64,000 nt of DNA from Pseudomonas sputi (GTDB lineage: Bacteria > Pseudomonadota > Gammaproteobacteria > Pseudomonadales > Pseudomonadaceae), in contig NZ_BQHI01000006.1 in the NCBI RefSeq assembly GCF_021603585.1, positions 124,001 to 188,000 of the forward strand. Reading direction: 5' to 3'. The notes under the pieces were generated by a model. That model ran no database searches. It saw only the letters and a program-made list of their open reading frames with translations, and was not told the origin of the DNA. Of this stretch, positions 30,404-38,115 are shown piece by piece. A program made the position numbers and the translations under genes. Position 1 is the stretch's first letter. Each line of letters opens with the position of its first letter.

Positions 30404-31417
30404 TTAAGCCTGATGCAGCTTGCGCCCCGACACAAAATGGCTCACGTCATTAAACCCCGGCGTAGACGCATGCCCCGGCGTCACCAGCGAATCGATAAAC
30501 GCTTCATCCTCCGCGGTAATCTTCACCGTCTGCGCCTTGGTGTAAGCATCCCACTGCTCTTCCGTGCGCGGCCCGACAATCGCCGAGGTCACCGCGCCAT
30601 TGTTCAGCACCCAGGCAATCGCAAACTCGACAATTCCGACCCCACGCTCTTTCGTGTATTGCTGAATCTGCTGGGCAATGCGCAGCGACTCCACGCGCCA
30701 TTCGGTTTCCAGAATCCGCTTGTCCTGACGCCCGGCGCGGCTGTTGGCGTCCGGGGTTACGTCCGGTGCGTACTTGCCGCTGAGCACGCCACGGGCCAGC
30801 GGGCTGTAAGGCACCACGCCGAGGCCGTAAGTCTGGGCAGCTGTGATCTGTTCGGTTTCAGCCTGACGGTTGACGATGTTGTACAGCGGCTGGCTGATGA
30901 CCGGGCGATCGACCCCGAGCTTGTCCGCCACGCGAATCACCTCGGCAATCCGCCAGCCGCGATAGTTCGACAGGCCCCAATAGCGGATCTTGCCTTGGCG
31001 AATCAGATCGCCAATCGCCGAGATCGTCACCTCCAGCGGGGTGTTGTGGTCTTCGCGGTGCAGGTAATAGATGTCGAGGTAGTCGGTGCCGAGCCGGGTC
31101 AGGCTGGCTTCCAGACCATTGAAGAGGTGCTTGCGGCTCAGGCCGCTGCGGTTCGGCATGCCGTCCACCGGGCCGAAACCGACCTTGGTCGCCAGCACCC
31201 ATTCATGTCGATGACGGGCGATGGCCTCGCCGACGATCTCTTCCGAGCGGCCATTGGTGTAGACGTCAGCCGTGTCGATGAAATTGATGCCCTGATCCCA
31301 GGCCTTGTCGATGATGCGCAGCGAATCCTCTGCGCTGGTCTGCTCGCCGAACATCATCGTGCCGAGGGTGAGGGTGGACACCTGCAACCCCGAGTGACCC
31401 AGTGTGCGATAGCTCAT
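30404..31417 (-). CDS. Aldo/keto reductase
   Basis: A 337-residue NADP(H)-dependent aldo/keto reductase of the YdjG/Tas/Kv-beta-like group. The catalytic tetrad is visible: Asp in INFIDTADVYTNG, Tyr in the same segment, Lys in WVLATKVGFG and His in IYYLHREDHNTP. The C-terminal cofactor region includes SAIVGPRTEEQW. The substrate is unknown. It is divergent from the first Ig-like gene, with the CTGTCA/TGACAG inverted repeat between them. Confidence 0.93.
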   Translation of the reverse strand: MSYRTLGHSGLQVSTLTLGTMMFGEQTSAEDSLRIIDKAWDQGINFIDTADVYTNGRSEEIVGEAIARHRHEWVLATKVGFGPVDGMPNRSGLSRKHLFNGLEASLTRLGTDYLDIYYLHREDHNTPLEVTISAIGDLIRQGKIRYWGLSNYRGWRIAEVIRVADKLGVDRPVISQPLYNIVNRQAETEQITAAQTYGLGVVPYSPLARGVLSGKYAPDVTPDANSRAGRQDKRILETEWRVESLRIAQQIQQYTKERGVGIVEFAIAWVLNNGAVTSAIVGPRTEEQWDAYTKAQTVKITAEDEAFIDSLVTPGHASTPGFNDVSHFVSGRKLHQA

Positions 31418-31538
31418 GCCGAAATCCTTTTGTCGGTGGGAAAGCCTTCATCAAATACCAGAAGCGCCGGGCGCGGCAAAGTGAATTTATCCAGCAGAAA
31501 CCCCGCAGTATCTGGCGCAACGTCTACCGCTCATCGCC

Positions 31539-31556
31539 ACTGTCAGATCTGACAGT
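31539..31556. promoter_or_regulatory. 18-bp perfect palindrome upstream of the first Ig-like gene
   Basis: ACTGTCAGATCTGACAGT is a perfect dyad. Its CTGTCA-N4-TGACAG core is 89 nt before the ATG at 31645. A matching core lies 91 nt before the paralogous gene at 57260. The likeness in sequence and spacing points to a shared dimeric transcription factor, which I cannot name. Confidence 0.7.
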
Positions 31557-31644
31557 AGGCAATTTCCGTGTGAATAGCGCCTGATCTGCTCTGACGGTGC
31601 GAGCAAAAAATACCGGCGCCTTTCGTGAAATCAGGAGCGTTCTC

Positions 31645-33591
31645 ATGGCCACTGTACCGATTGTTCAAGGGTTGACTGCGGGTGACGAAGTCAATCTCTA
31701 CGCGCCTCGGTTGCCCGACGGCAAGGAAAATGTGGCGGGTGCGGATTATGGTCTTGCCATTCGTTTTTATGAGGAGAAACCTCTGGGGGCCACGGTGATT
31801 GTTCCAGCCTTGCTGGGCCAGGAGCCCAACATGACGGTGTTTCTGAATCTGAACGGTGTGGACAAAATCACCAGTGAACGGACCGAGTCCGCTACGTCTG
31901 CGACCACGCTGTACATTGCCCACAATCTGCTGCTTCCCGATCGGCTGAATACCCTGAACTACACGGCCCGGCGCCTTGACAGTAGCGAGGAGACTTATGA
32001 ACCGCCCATTACCATCAAATACAACGAGATTCGTCCAGGCATCGAAGACAAGATCAAAGGGGATGAAGGGCATTCCGAGCTTCGACTCATCCTGCCGCAA
32101 GACGTGATTGACGACGGCATCGATGCCGACCGCGCGGCGCAGGGTGTTCAGGCTTACTGCCAGTACCCGTATTGCCGGCCATTCGACAAAATCTCGCTGC
32201 ACTGCAACGGCCATGTAATAACTCATGTGGTCCATCCGGATGAGGCGCCCCCCACGCCCACCGACGAGCCGACCGCCATCGGGATACGGCTCGATCAAGC
32301 TTTTTTTGAAGCCGCTGGCGACAGTCTGCAATCCGTCTTTTACTTTACGGTCGAGGACGAACTCACCAACGGGGCGGACCCGACCTCGCCCTGGTCGAAA
32401 CCGATCCGTGTGGTGATTGACCTGAAGGGCACCCGTTTGGCCGCCCCCAACCTTGCCGAAGATCCGAACGATCCCCACGACGATCCGGACACCATCGACT
32501 GGAATAAGCTTGGCGCTCGGGATCTGACGGTCGAGGTGCATGTTTTTGATCCGGTCTGGAAAATCAACGACAAAGTAAAGGTGAAGTACACAGCGACGCC
32601 AAGTACCGGGAGCGTGGTCGAACATGATACTGAGGTTACGGTCACAAGACTTCCTTTTACCCAACTTTTGATGATTCCCAATGCCAAGGTCATTGCCGAT
32701 AGCAAGGTCAAAGTGCTTTATGAGCAGGTCCGGGGAGGCATTGTTACTGCAACCTCAAAAAATGCCCGGGCATTGGTCATTCAGAAACCCGTAATTACTT
32801 CGATAAAGAACTCGTTCAACAAGGAATTGGCGAGTGGCGGGACTGTTTCCGATAATAAAGTCATGCTGTCGGGGTCTGCTTTGAAGGGGCTGGTGTTGCA
32901 AATTCTTGTTGGGGGCGCGGTCAAAGATGAAGTCACAGTCGGAACGAATTACAAGTGGCAAAGCAAGTTCATATCGATAGCGGTAGGATCACACCGTTTT
33001 ACTGTGAAGGAAAAAGCCGGGGATCGACTTGAGTCCGATCCTTGGGATATTGAGCGGTTGGCGCTCTATATTGTTCCGACCATGATGATGCTGGACGGGT
33101 TTTCGGTGAAGATTCCGGGATGGCCGAAAACCGGGTTGGACTCGATTGGCAATACGGGTGTTCGGGTTCCGAGCGGTGGTGTTCCACCGTACAAATATGC
33201 CTCATCTCACCCGCTCACAGTACCCGTGACCCAGGATGGTAAAGTTACAGGACTCAAGAGCGATACAGCCACAATCTATGTTGAGGATGCAGAAGGCACG
33301 ACAGTGAATTATCGGGCGGCTGTCACCAACGTGCATGAACTGCATATAAGTCCCACGCCACTTCGTGTCGAAGCATCGGTTGACTGGATGAACTCTTTTG
33401 GGGGGGCGACAACGTATAATTATGATTTTATAAGAGACATACTTCGTGTCTATCGGGTCCCGGCTCGAAGCAGTCTTGTTTGGACTTGCTACTTTGATGG
33501 AAGGTTTGGTGCTGCAATCTATCCAGATAATCGTTTGATAGTAGTTATAACAAGTGCTTCGTTTGAGTCATGGTGCTTGAAGCAAATCTAA
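31645..33591 (+). CDS. Large Ig-like repeat protein, paralogue 1
   Basis: A 648-residue acidic, beta-rich protein of unknown function. No signal peptide or membrane segment is visible. A segment near 130-210 containing DEGHSELRL and DKISLHCNGHVITHVV, and another with EDPNDPHDDPDTIDWNKL near 270-290, recur in the 755-residue protein at 57260. Near 500-560 a Big_2-like module has YASSHPLTVPVTQDGKVTGL followed by SDTATIYVED. The C-terminal ~75 residues differ from the paralogue. AGGAG lies 9 nt before the ATG at 31645, and the open frame upstream to 31597 looks non-coding. The last ~900 bp are visibly AT-richer than the surroundings. Likely a surface, secreted or injected structural protein, by inference only. 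Confidence 0.8.
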   Translation: MATVPIVQGLTAGDEVNLYAPRLPDGKENVAGADYGLAIRFYEEKPLGATVIVPALLGQEPNMTVFLNLNGVDKITSERTESATSATTLYIAHNLLLPDRLNTLNYTARRLDSSEETYEPPITIKYNEIRPGIEDKIKGDEGHSELRLILPQDVIDDGIDADRAAQGVQAYCQYPYCRPFDKISLHCNGHVITHVVHPDEAPPTPTDEPTAIGIRLDQAFFEAAGDSLQSVFYFTVEDELTNGADPTSPWSKPIRVVIDLKGTRLAAPNLAEDPNDPHDDPDTIDWNKLGARDLTVEVHVFDPVWKINDKVKVKYTATPSTGSVVEHDTEVTVTRLPFTQLLMIPNAKVIADSKVKVLYEQVRGGIVTATSKNARALVIQKPVITSIKNSFNKELASGGTVSDNKVMLSGSALKGLVLQILVGGAVKDEVTVGTNYKWQSKFISIAVGSHRFTVKEKAGDRLESDPWDIERLALYIVPTMMMLDGFSVKIPGWPKTGLDSIGNTGVRVPSGGVPPYKYASSHPLTVPVTQDGKVTGLKSDTATIYVEDAEGTTVNYRAAVTNVHELHISPTPLRVEASVDWMNSFGGATTYNYDFIRDILRVYRVPARSSLVWTCYFDGRFGAAIYPDNRLIVVITSASFESWCLKQI

Positions 33592-33726
33592 CACCTGCCA
33601 CGCGAAGGATGTGTGAATCGGTACGATTTTTATTGGTATCCGTTCAATCCTTGGAAATCCATGGATTGAACGGTCAACCTGATAATCCCGGACCATCATC
33701 AGCTTTGTCAGTGCTTTTTAACTTTT

Positions 33727-34626
33727 TCAGTCACAAAGTCTTTCGCAGCGTTCGCGCAGAAAAGCCTGCAACACCTTCACCCGTTCCGACACCTGCACTC
33801 GATGCGGGCACAGCAGATTGAACGGCACGCTCTCGCCCAGCCAGTCATCGAACAGCGTCACCAGCCGCCCGGCACGCACGTCTTCGGCCACGTCGAGCCA
33901 GGCCTTGTAGGCGATGCCGTGCCCGGCGAGCGCCCAGCGGCGGGCCACTTCGCCGTCGTCGCTGAGGTAGTCGCCGCGGACTTCGACCTCGACCGTTTCG
34001 TCGTCGCGATGGAAACGCCAGGTGTTGTAAGGCCTGCCGTTGCGCAGGTAGAGCAGGGCGCTGTGCTCGCTCAATTCGGCAGGGTTTTGCGGTGTGCCGT
34101 GACGCGCCAGATAGTCGGGGCTGGCGCAGGCCACGCGGCGATGGTCCGGCAGAATCGGCAACGCCACCAGCGTTGAATCACTCGGCACACCGAAGCGCAG
34201 CGCCACATCGACCGTCTCGCGAAACAGATCCGCATGCCGGTCGTTGAGCAGCAATTGCAGTTGAATGTGCGGGTGCTGGCGCTTGAAGTCGTCCAGCCAC
34301 GGCAGCAGCACATTGCGCCCGAAGTCCGACGGCGCTGCCAGTTGCAGCACGCCGCTCAAGCCTTCGGTCTGCTGTTTCAGCGCCTGTTCGCCCTCGGCCA
34401 GGGTCGCCAATGCCAGACGCACGCTTTCCAGATAGCGCCGGCCTTCTTCGGTCAGGCGCATGCTGCGGGTCGAGCGGGCGAAGAGTCGGATGCCGAGACG
34501 GGTTTCCAGACGTTTCAGCGCGATGCTGGCGGCGGCCGGTGTCAGCTCCAGCGCCCGGGCGGCGGCGGAAATGCTGCCGGAATCGGCGGTGCGGACGAAG
34601 ATCTCAAGATCCAGAATCGAGCTCAT
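33727..34626 (-). CDS. LysR-family transcriptional regulator
   Basis: A 299-residue LysR regulator of the CrgA/DmlR-like group. The N-terminal winged helix-turn-helix is LDLEIFVRTADSGSISAAARALELTPAAASIALKRLETRLGIRLFARSTR. A substrate-binding domain follows (LQLAAPSDFGRNVLLPWLDDF). It is divergent from the SDR/VOC pair across a 99-nt gap and probably regulates it. The 135 nt between the Ig-like stop and this gene hold nothing recognisable. Confidence 0.92.
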   Translation of the reverse strand: MSSILDLEIFVRTADSGSISAAARALELTPAAASIALKRLETRLGIRLFARSTRSMRLTEEGRRYLESVRLALATLAEGEQALKQQTEGLSGVLQLAAPSDFGRNVLLPWLDDFKRQHPHIQLQLLLNDRHADLFRETVDVALRFGVPSDSTLVALPILPDHRRVACASPDYLARHGTPQNPAELSEHSALLYLRNGRPYNTWRFHRDDETVEVEVRGDYLSDDGEVARRWALAGHGIAYKAWLDVAEDVRAGRLVTLFDDWLGESVPFNLLCPHRVQVSERVKVLQAFLRERCERLCD

Positions 34627-34725
34627 TGGTAAAAATCCTTTAAAGATCCTTCCGATTTACCGGGATTTTTCTGCGATTGGCAACGGGGGAAGATGCAATC
34701 TCCTCAAGCCCACCGGAGCACTCCC

Positions 34726-35430
34726 ATGAAACCATTCGACAACCAGACTGTAGTGGTCATCGGCGGCAGCAGCGGCATTGGCGCTGCTGTGGCGTCGAAC
34801 GCCGCGGAACGTGGCGCCCGCGTTTATTCGGTTGGGCGCCGTGCTGAAACGTCCGAAACTCACGAAGGTATCCGCCACGAGTCAGCCGATGTCACCGATG
34901 AGGCCTCGCTGCTTCAACTGTTCAAGCGCATTGGCGCCTTCGATCATCTGGTGATCACCGCCGGGCCGAGCGTCAGCGCCAAGCCGCTGGCCGACAGCGA
35001 TCTGCTCCAGGCGCAGCAGGCGTTCGACGTGAAATTCTGGGGCACCTTGCGCGCGATTCAATCGGCGCTGCCGTACCTGAGCGAGCGGGGCAGCATCACC
35101 CTGACGTCGGGTTTGTTGTCGCGCAAATTCGTCGCGGGGCAATTCATCAAGACCACGATGAATGCGGCGCTTGAATCACTGGCCAAACAACTGGCCAAGG
35201 AGCTGGCGCCGCGTCGGGTCAACGTCATCAGCCCCGGCGTGACCGACACCGAAGCCTACGCCGGCATGGACGAAAGCCAGCGCCGCGCGATGTTCGCCCG
35301 CACCTCGGCGGCGCTGCCGGTGGGCCGGGTCGGCACGCCGCAGGACCTGGCCGCCGCGTTTATGCTGGTCATGGAGAACGGCTTTATCAGTGGCAGCATC
35401 ATCGACGTCGACGGAGGTGGATTGTTATGA
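34726..35430 (+). CDS. SDR-family oxidoreductase
   Basis: A 234-residue short-chain dehydrogenase/reductase. The NAD(P)-binding motif [11 protein letters not shown] is at about 12-22, with LVITAGPSV near 80 in place of the usual NNAG. The catalytic Ser is in ITLTSGLLS; the usual YxxxK is not obvious ([20 protein letters not shown]), typical of atypical SDRs. [14 protein letters not shown]-like and [12 protein letters not shown] end motifs are present. CGGAGCAC precedes the ATG at 34726. Its last codons overlap the VOC gene by 4 nt (ATGA), so the pair is translationally coupled. Confidence 0.9.
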   Translation: MKPFDNQTVVVIGGSSGIGAAVASNAAERGARVYSVGRRAETSETHEGIRHESADVTDEASLLQLFKRIGAFDHLVITAGPSVSAKPLADSDLLQAQQAFDVKFWGTLRAIQSALPYLSERGSITLTSGLLSRKFVAGQFIKTTMNAALESLAKQLAKELAPRRVNVISPGVTDTEAYAGMDESQRRAMFARTSAALPVGRVGTPQDLAAAFMLVMENGFISGSIIDVDGGGLL

Positions 35431-35789
35431 CCTGGCACTTCGATCACATGGCATTCAATGCGCCGGACGGGCAACGGATTCAAGAGGCCTTCAATGCCTT
35501 GCTGGGATTGACGCCGGGGCGCCGGCCGCCGTTTCCGTTTCCCGGGCGCTGGTTGTATCAGAGTGAGGAGGCGTTGGTGCATGTGATCGAGCAACCCGTT
35601 TTGGAAGAGGCTGTTTTGAGCCACATCGCGTTTCGAACCGATGAAGATGCAGCGGTGGTGTTGCAGCGGGTGCAGGGCAGTGGGTTGCCGTATCAGGTGG
35701 CGCAGGTGCCGGAGGATGGGATCTGGCAGATTTTTGTGCAGATGCCGGGGGGAGTGGTTTTGGAACTGGATGCGAAAAGCAGTGCGTGA
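35427..35789 (+). CDS. VOC-superfamily (glyoxalase-fold) protein
   Basis: A 120-residue protein with the vicinal-oxygen-chelate fold: FDHMAFNAPD at the start, VLSHIAFRTDE in the middle and FVQMPGGVVLELDAK at the end. These supply His, His and Glu as likely metal ligands. It shares an ATGA overlap with the SDR gene and may act in the same small-molecule pathway; the substrate is unknown. A REP-like palindrome begins 4 nt after the stop codon. Confidence 0.82.
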   Translation: MTWHFDHMAFNAPDGQRIQEAFNALLGLTPGRRPPFPFPGRWLYQSEEALVHVIEQPVLEEAVLSHIAFRTDEDAAVVLQRVQGSGLPYQVAQVPEDGIWQIFVQMPGGVVLELDAKSSA

Positions 35790-35793
35790 TGCT

Positions 35794-35818
35794 CGTTCCC
35801 ACGCGGAGCGTGGGAACG
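35794..35818. repeat. REP-like palindrome, copy 1
   Basis: CGTTCCCACGC and GCGTGGGAACG flank GGA. The same core recurs near 36555, 43560, 45938-46044 and 56354, each just beyond a stop codon, as expected for Pseudomonas REP elements. Confidence 0.8.
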
Positions 35819-35943
35819 ATCTGGAGTGGGGTGTTTAAGTGTGGCGTTTAAAGGACACTTCCAGACACGCACCCCAGGCTACACAACCTTGCGCCGTTGC
35901 CTACGACTGCGCCAGAATCCGCCGGCTTGTGCGCTTATGGGCC

Positions 35944-36003
35944 GGGTTTTATCGTTGTCCCGTCGCTGAATAACAGCGATCGGGTTTGGTAGCCCGGGTC
36001 TTT
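35944..36003 (+). promoter_or_regulatory. Hairpin pair with a TTTGGTAG loop, upstream of the DUF6124 leader
   Basis: CCCGTCGCTG and CAGCGATCGGG form a bulged stem around AATAA. CGGG-TTTGGTAG-CCCG follows as a hairpin. The loop TTTGGTAG reappears in the DUF6124 leader at about 36132-36139, closed there by TCG/CGA. This looks like a partial second copy of the same structural element. No coding gene is seen in 35830-36179. Confidence 0.5.
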
Positions 36004-36065
36004 AAGTGCAGAGTGCTCCATTTTGTAGAGTCTTTTGTCTCTGTTTTATGGTGGTCATTCGCAGG

Positions 36066-36172
36066 GCACCTTCGGGTGCGCCGTTTCTCCTAAGGCCCGG
36101 TCTACCAACCTGCGTCTGGCCACCACCATCGTTTGGTAGCGAGTGTGGTGGCGCCAATAAGTGCCTTAGGAG
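36066..36172 (+). promoter_or_regulatory. Structured 5' leader of the DUF6124 gene, ribosome-binding site sequestered
   Basis: Four elements are visible. GCACC-TTCG-GGTGC at 36066-36079 is a stable tetraloop hairpin. CTCCTAAGGC at 36087-36096 is perfectly complementary to GCCTTAGGAG at 36163-36172, which contains the ribosome-binding site. GCCACCAC at 36119-36126 pairs with GTGGTGGC at 36145-36152. CTACCAA at 36102-36108 pairs with TTGGTAG at 36133-36139, crossing the previous helix to make a possible pseudoknot. The arrangement suggests translational control by RNA folding; the signal is unknown. Confidence 0.65.
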
Positions 36173-36179
36173 TTTCACC

Positions 36180-36551
36180 ATGATCAAACCAACACCCAAC
36201 CCACCCGAAGCCGATACCACCTCGCCCTACGAAACCCTCGATTCCAAGAAATTCCACGAAGCCGCCGAACGCGCCCTCGATCACTACCTCAATCCGCTGC
36301 TCCCCAGAAAACCGCTGCTCAAACCCAACGCCCGCTACCTCATTGCCCCCGGCATCGACAGCGAAGAACTGCTGGCCGATGCGTGCGAGACCCTGACCTC
36401 GGCCAAAACGATGGCCACCGACTTCGCCGGGCTGGTGGACGGCTCGCAGCGGCATGTACTGCTGGGCATTGCGCAACTGATCATGCTGGGTGAACTGGCG
36501 GTGAACCGGGCGCTGGATAATCTGGAACTCAAGACTGAAGCGCCTGTGTAG
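36180..36551 (+). CDS. DUF6124 family protein
   Basis: A 123-residue protein of the Pseudomonas-specific DUF6124 family, recognised from TPNPPEADTTSPYETLDSKK, AAERALDHYLNP and the end region LAVNRALDNLE. It is mainly helical, soluble and of unknown function. The ATG at 36180 follows TTAGGAGTTTCACC; the open frame to 36006 is the untranslated structured leader. A REP-like palindrome begins 4 nt after the stop. Confidence 0.85.
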   Translation: MIKPTPNPPEADTTSPYETLDSKKFHEAAERALDHYLNPLLPRKPLLKPNARYLIAPGIDSEELLADACETLTSAKTMATDFAGLVDGSQRHVLLGIAQLIMLGELAVNRALDNLELKTEAPV

Positions 36552-36554
36552 CCT

Positions 36555-36585
36555 GATCGTTCCCACGCAGAGCGTGGGAACGATC
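36555..36585. repeat. REP-like palindrome, copy 2
   Basis: A perfect inverted repeat with 14-bp arms (GATCGTTCCCACGC) around AGA, the best-preserved copy in the window. Confidence 0.85.
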
Positions 36586-36592
36586 AAACGAA

Positions 36593-36615
36593 AAACGGCC
36601 CGAAAAGGGCCGTTT
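36593..36615 (-). terminator. Terminator after the MFS transporter gene
   Basis: AAACGGCCC and GGGCCGTTT pair around GAAAA, and the minus strand continues with further T. It lies 19 nt beyond the transporter stop codon. Confidence 0.85.
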
Positions 36616-36633
36616 CTGTATCTCGCCTAATGC

Positions 36634-37944
36634 TTAAGCCCGCAACGTCCGCGTCATCCGCAACGCCAGCAGACTCCCGCCAACAATCACACCCGCCAGC
36701 AGATAAAGCGCCGCATCGGTAGAGCCCGTGCTGTCCTTGACCCAACCCACCAGATAAGGACTGAGGAACCCGGCCATCTGCCCCATCGAGTTGATCAACG
36801 CCAACCCACCCGCTGCAGCACCCGCGCTCAACATGGCAGTCGGCACCGGCCAGAACATCGGCAGACCGGTCAAAGCCCCCATGGTCGCGATGGTCAGGCC
36901 GAGAATTGCAATCGCCGGATTCGCCGCGAAGTTCACCGCAATCAACAGGCCGACAGCGCCCATCAACATCGGCACCACCAAATGCCAACGACGTTCTTTA
37001 CGCAAGTCTGCCGAACGCCCGACCATCAGCATAAACACCGCCGCCAGCAAGTAAGGAATCGCACTCAACCAGCCAATCACCAGGTTGTCGCTGAAGCCGA
37101 GGTTCTTGATGATCGACGGCAGCCAGAAGTTGATCGCGTACACACCACTCTGGATGCAGAAGTAGATCAGGCCGAAGGCCCAGATGGCCGGGTTCTTGAA
37201 CACGGCGATCAGCGAATCGGAGGTGGTTTTCGGTTTGTTCGCCAGGTCTTCGGCCTGGTCGGCTTCCAGCACCGAACGCTCGTACGGGGTCAGCCATTTG
37301 GCGTTGGCGAAGTTGTCGCTGAGCAGGAAGTAGGCGAGTGCGCCCAACACAACCGTCGGAATGCCTTGCAGCAAAAACATCCACTGCCAGCCCGCGAGGC
37401 CACCCTGGCCGGCGGCGAAGTGATTGAGGATCCAGCCGGAAAACGGGCTGCCGAGCAGGCCGGACACCGGGATCGCCGACATGAACAGTGCCATGATCCG
37501 GCCACGGCGAAAGGTCGGGAACCACTGTGAGAGGTAGAGCACAACGCCGGGGAAGAACCCGGCTTCGGCCGCGCCGGTGAACAGGCGCAGGGTGTAAAAC
37601 TGGGTCGGCGTGGTGACGAACAGCAGGCAGGTCGACAGCGTGCCCCAGGTGATCATCATCAGCGCAATCCAGCGCCGGGGGCCGAACTTGGTCAGCGCCA
37701 GGTTACTCGGCACGCCGCACAGTACGTAGCCGATGAAGAAGATACCGGCACCGAGGCCGTACACGGTTTCGCTGAATTTCAGCGCGTCGAGCATCTGCAA
37801 TTTGGCAAATCCAACGTTGACCCGGTCGAGGTAGTTGAACAGGTAGCAGATGAAGATGAAGGGGATCAAACGCAGGGTGATGCGTTTGTAGACGGCATTT
37901 TTATCGTCAGCGATGGTCTGGGCGGCAGCGGCGCTCTGCGACAT
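36634..37944 (-). CDS. MFS transporter, anion:cation symporter (GudP-like) family
   Basis: A 436-residue major facilitator with 12 predicted helices. The N-terminal LIPFIFICYLFNYLDRVNVGFAKLQM and the GPRRWIALMMITWG loop are typical of the ACS family, which carries glucarate, galactarate, tartrate, phthalate and similar anions. The divergent cdaR and the glycerate kinase beyond it make a sugar-diacid or glycerate substrate likely, by inference. The ATG at 37944 has GAGAGAG upstream; the extension to 38016 is not supported. Confidence 0.88.
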   Translation of the reverse strand: MSQSAAAAQTIADDKNAVYKRITLRLIPFIFICYLFNYLDRVNVGFAKLQMLDALKFSETVYGLGAGIFFIGYVLCGVPSNLALTKFGPRRWIALMMITWGTLSTCLLFVTTPTQFYTLRLFTGAAEAGFFPGVVLYLSQWFPTFRRGRIMALFMSAIPVSGLLGSPFSGWILNHFAAGQGGLAGWQWMFLLQGIPTVVLGALAYFLLSDNFANAKWLTPYERSVLEADQAEDLANKPKTTSDSLIAVFKNPAIWAFGLIYFCIQSGVYAINFWLPSIIKNLGFSDNLVIGWLSAIPYLLAAVFMLMVGRSADLRKERRWHLVVPMLMGAVGLLIAVNFAANPAIAILGLTIATMGALTGLPMFWPVPTAMLSAGAAAGGLALINSMGQMAGFLSPYLVGWVKDSTGSTDAALYLLAGVIVGGSLLALRMTRTLRA

Positions 37945-38115
37945 GGCGGCTCTCTCTTTATTATGATTTTTTGCGATGCAAAGGGTAACGTTGATCGCCC
38001 TGAGAGTCTCGGCCACCTTTGGCCGGATTGTCTTTGTGCCTGAGCACAGGGTTTGCTGCCAGACCCTGTGCGGGTGAACAACCGTCCGCGCCTGTTTTCA
38101 AGGATTCCAGCCCCT

